Shown here piece by piece: positions 62,770 through 64,000 of a DNA stretch of 64,000 nucleotides. Source of the DNA: Geodermatophilus amargosae (GTDB lineage Bacteria; Actinomycetota; Actinomycetes; Mycobacteriales; Geodermatophilaceae). The notes beneath the pieces were generated by a model. That model saw nothing but the letters and a program-made list of their open reading frames with translations, did no database searches and was not told the origin of the DNA. The stretch is taken from NCBI RefSeq assembly GCF_900116515.1, contig NZ_FPBA01000023.1:27669-91668 (forward strand). The letters run 5' to 3'. The position numbers were made by a program, and so were the translations under genes. The stretch's first letter is position 1; each line of letters starts with the position of its first letter.

Positions 62770-63660
62770 GTGAGTCGCCGCGGATGGGTGCTGTTCCTGG
62801 CCATGTCGGTCATCTGGGGCGTGCCCTACCTGCTCATCAAGGTGGCGGTCGGGGAGATGTCGCCGGTGGTCGTCGTCTTCGCCCGGTGCGTGATCGGGGC
62901 GGTGCTGCTGGTGCCGTGGACGGTGGCCCGCGGCCAGGTGCGGCCGGCGCTGCGGCACTGGCGGGCGCTGCTGCTGTTCACCGTGCTGGAGATGACCGCG
63001 CCGTGGCTGCTGCTGTCCTACGCCGAGGTGTCGCTGTCGAGCTCGCTCACCGGGCTGCTGGTGGCCTCGGTGCCGTTCGTGGCGGCGCTGGCCGCGCGAC
63101 TGCTGGGTGGCGAGGAGCGGCTGACCGCAGTGCGGCTCGCGGGAATGGGGCTGGGTGTCGTGGGCATCGCGGCGCTGCTCGGTCTCGACGTCGAGGGCGT
63201 CGCGCTGCTGCCGGTGCTGGCCGTCGTCCTCGTCGTCATCGGCTACGGGACCGCACCGCTGGTGGCCAGCCGGGCGCTGGCCGACGTGCCCGGCGTGGCG
63301 GTCAGCTCGATCGCGCTGGTGGTCACCGCCGTCGTCTACGCGCCGTTCGCCATCCCACGGATCGGGCAGGTGACCGCCGCGCCGGCCACCGCGCTGACCT
63401 CGCTCGCCGCCCTCGGGGTGGTGTGCACGGCGCTCGCCCTGGTGTTGTTCTTCGCGCTCATCCGCGAGGTCGGGCCGCAGCGCGCGCTGGTGATCACCTT
63501 TGTGAACCCGGCGGTCGCGGTGCTCGCCGGCGTCCTGCTGCTCGACGAGCCGTTCACGCTCGGCCTCGCCGTCGGCCTGCCGCTGGTGCTCGCCGGCTGC
63601 GCCCTCGCCACTCGCCGCAACACCCCCACCCCGGCGCCGGAGAGCGCCGCCGTCCCCTGA
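62770..63660 (+). CDS. EamA-family (DMT) transporter
   Basis: A 296-residue membrane protein with ten helices in two EamA repeats: LFLAMSVIWGVPYLLIKVAV and LTSLAALGVVCTALALVLFF. The conserved FVNPAVAVLAGVLLLDEPFT is in the second repeat. It likely exports metabolites or amino acids. GTG start. Confidence 0.9.
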   Translation: MSRRGWVLFLAMSVIWGVPYLLIKVAVGEMSPVVVVFARCVIGAVLLVPWTVARGQVRPALRHWRALLLFTVLEMTAPWLLLSYAEVSLSSSLTGLLVASVPFVAALAARLLGGEERLTAVRLAGMGLGVVGIAALLGLDVEGVALLPVLAVVLVVIGYGTAPLVASRALADVPGVAVSSIALVVTAVVYAPFAIPRIGQVTAAPATALTSLAALGVVCTALALVLFFALIREVGPQRALVITFVNPAVAVLAGVLLLDEPFTLGLAVGLPLVLAGCALATRRNTPTPAPESAAVP

Positions 63661-63746
63661 GGCCGGGCCTGGCGCAAGGCTCCGTCGGGATCTCTGGACA
63701 GGCCGCTGACCTGCGGGCACAGCTCGCGGAGAGAGGCCTCGGGCGG

Positions 63747-63752
63747 TAGACT
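63747..63752 (+). promoter_or_regulatory. -10 box of the leaderless DUF222 gene
   Basis: TAGACT is six bases before the ATG. No ribosome-binding site precedes the start, so a leaderless transcript is expected. Confidence 0.55.
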
Positions 63753-63758
63753 TCGTAC

Positions 63759-64000
63759 ATGTGTTCGGCTGGTTTGGTCGGCGGTGACGTCCTCGACGAC
63801 GTCGCCGTGCTGGTCGCCGAGCGCCACCGGATCGACGCCGCCCTGGCTCGTCGCGTGCGCGCCGCGGAGCTGTCGCAGGCGCCGGAGCGCGACGGCCTGA
63901 GGTCGATGGCGTCGTGGCTGCGCGGGCACTGCCGGCTGTCGGCTGCCGAGGCCTCCCGGCTGGTCCGGAACGGGCGGGCGCTGGAGCACCTGCCGGCCCT
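63759..64000 (+). CDS. DUF222 protein, probably HNH endonuclease (partial)
   Basis: The first 80 residues of a DUF222 protein: LDDVAVLVAERHRIDAALAR and SMASWLRGHCRLSAAEASRL are diagnostic of this actinobacterial family (13E12 repeat type), which usually ends with an HNH nuclease domain. The gene runs off the right edge. Such genes are multicopy in Geodermatophilaceae and relatives; the function is unclear. The leaderless ATG fits the TAGACT box. Confidence 0.87.
   Translation, partial: MCSAGLVGGDVLDDVAVLVAERHRIDAALARRVRAAELSQAPERDGLRSMASWLRGHCRLSAAEASRLVRNGRALEHLPA

Overview
The window is high-GC actinobacterial DNA. GTG starts are common, and neighbouring genes repeatedly overlap by GTGA or ATGA. 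Several lines point to Geodermatophilaceae (Blastococcus, Modestobacter or Geodermatophilus), although this is an inference from gene content: a mycothiol deacetylase (mshB), DUF222 and DUF1905 proteins, the fdxA-dapC-dapD-dapE block, a PhoX phosphatase and short palindromic repeats. I saw no rRNA, tRNA, CRISPR array or intact insertion sequence.

Left part (1-9 kb): a DUF1905 protein, a membrane-anchored protein, and an operon in which a NhaA antiporter fused to a cysteine-less DsbA-like domain lies between two SDR-fold proteins that lack catalytic residues. Next come a decayed reverse transcriptase that has lost its YADD region, two small-molecule-processing proteins, a monothiol glutaredoxin, a second DUF1905 protein and galE.

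The most striking region is 9.2-18.6 kb, a nine-gene minus-strand operon: inositol-3-phosphate synthase, an HD-like protein, a methyltransferase, a Gfo/Idh oxidoreductase, a zinc-ribbon MBL-fold hydrolase, a YcaO protein, a TIM-barrel sugar isomerase, a GT4 glycosyltransferase and a PIG-L deacetylase. Six of its eight junctions are 4-base overlaps. The first and last enzymes parallel mycothiol assembly (Ino1, MshA, MshB), but the true mshB lies elsewhere (49.2 kb). I read it as a candidate biosynthetic pathway for an inositol-linked pseudosaccharide modified by YcaO chemistry.

The middle (18.7-38 kb) holds a LURP-one-like protein, a GH16-like protein with an altered catalytic motif, a lipoprotein fragment, a thioesterase/HxlR pair, a thiolase, succinate dehydrogenase (sdhCAB), a molybdopterin oxidoreductase with its ferredoxin reductase, a formate/nitrite-type channel, an ABC-2 exporter, a beta-lactamase-fold hydrolase, a HipA-like kinase/DUF3037 pair, and a Tat-exported PhoX behind a PHO-box-like repeat.

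The right part holds an assimilatory sulfur operon (sulfite reductase, zinc ribbon, APS reductase) preceded by a cysteine-type leader peptide and an Rrf2 regulator, then a complete oligopeptide ABC transporter (oppABCDF), mshB, ferredoxin and lysine biosynthesis (dapC, dapD, dapE), a LOG-family protein, a DivIVA-like protein, a CtaG-like/DUF2243 pair, a MerR regulator, LysE and EamA exporters, and the start of a DUF222 protein at the right edge. Many intergenic gaps contain strong hairpins, and several genes look leaderless (TANNNT 6-10 bases before the start).
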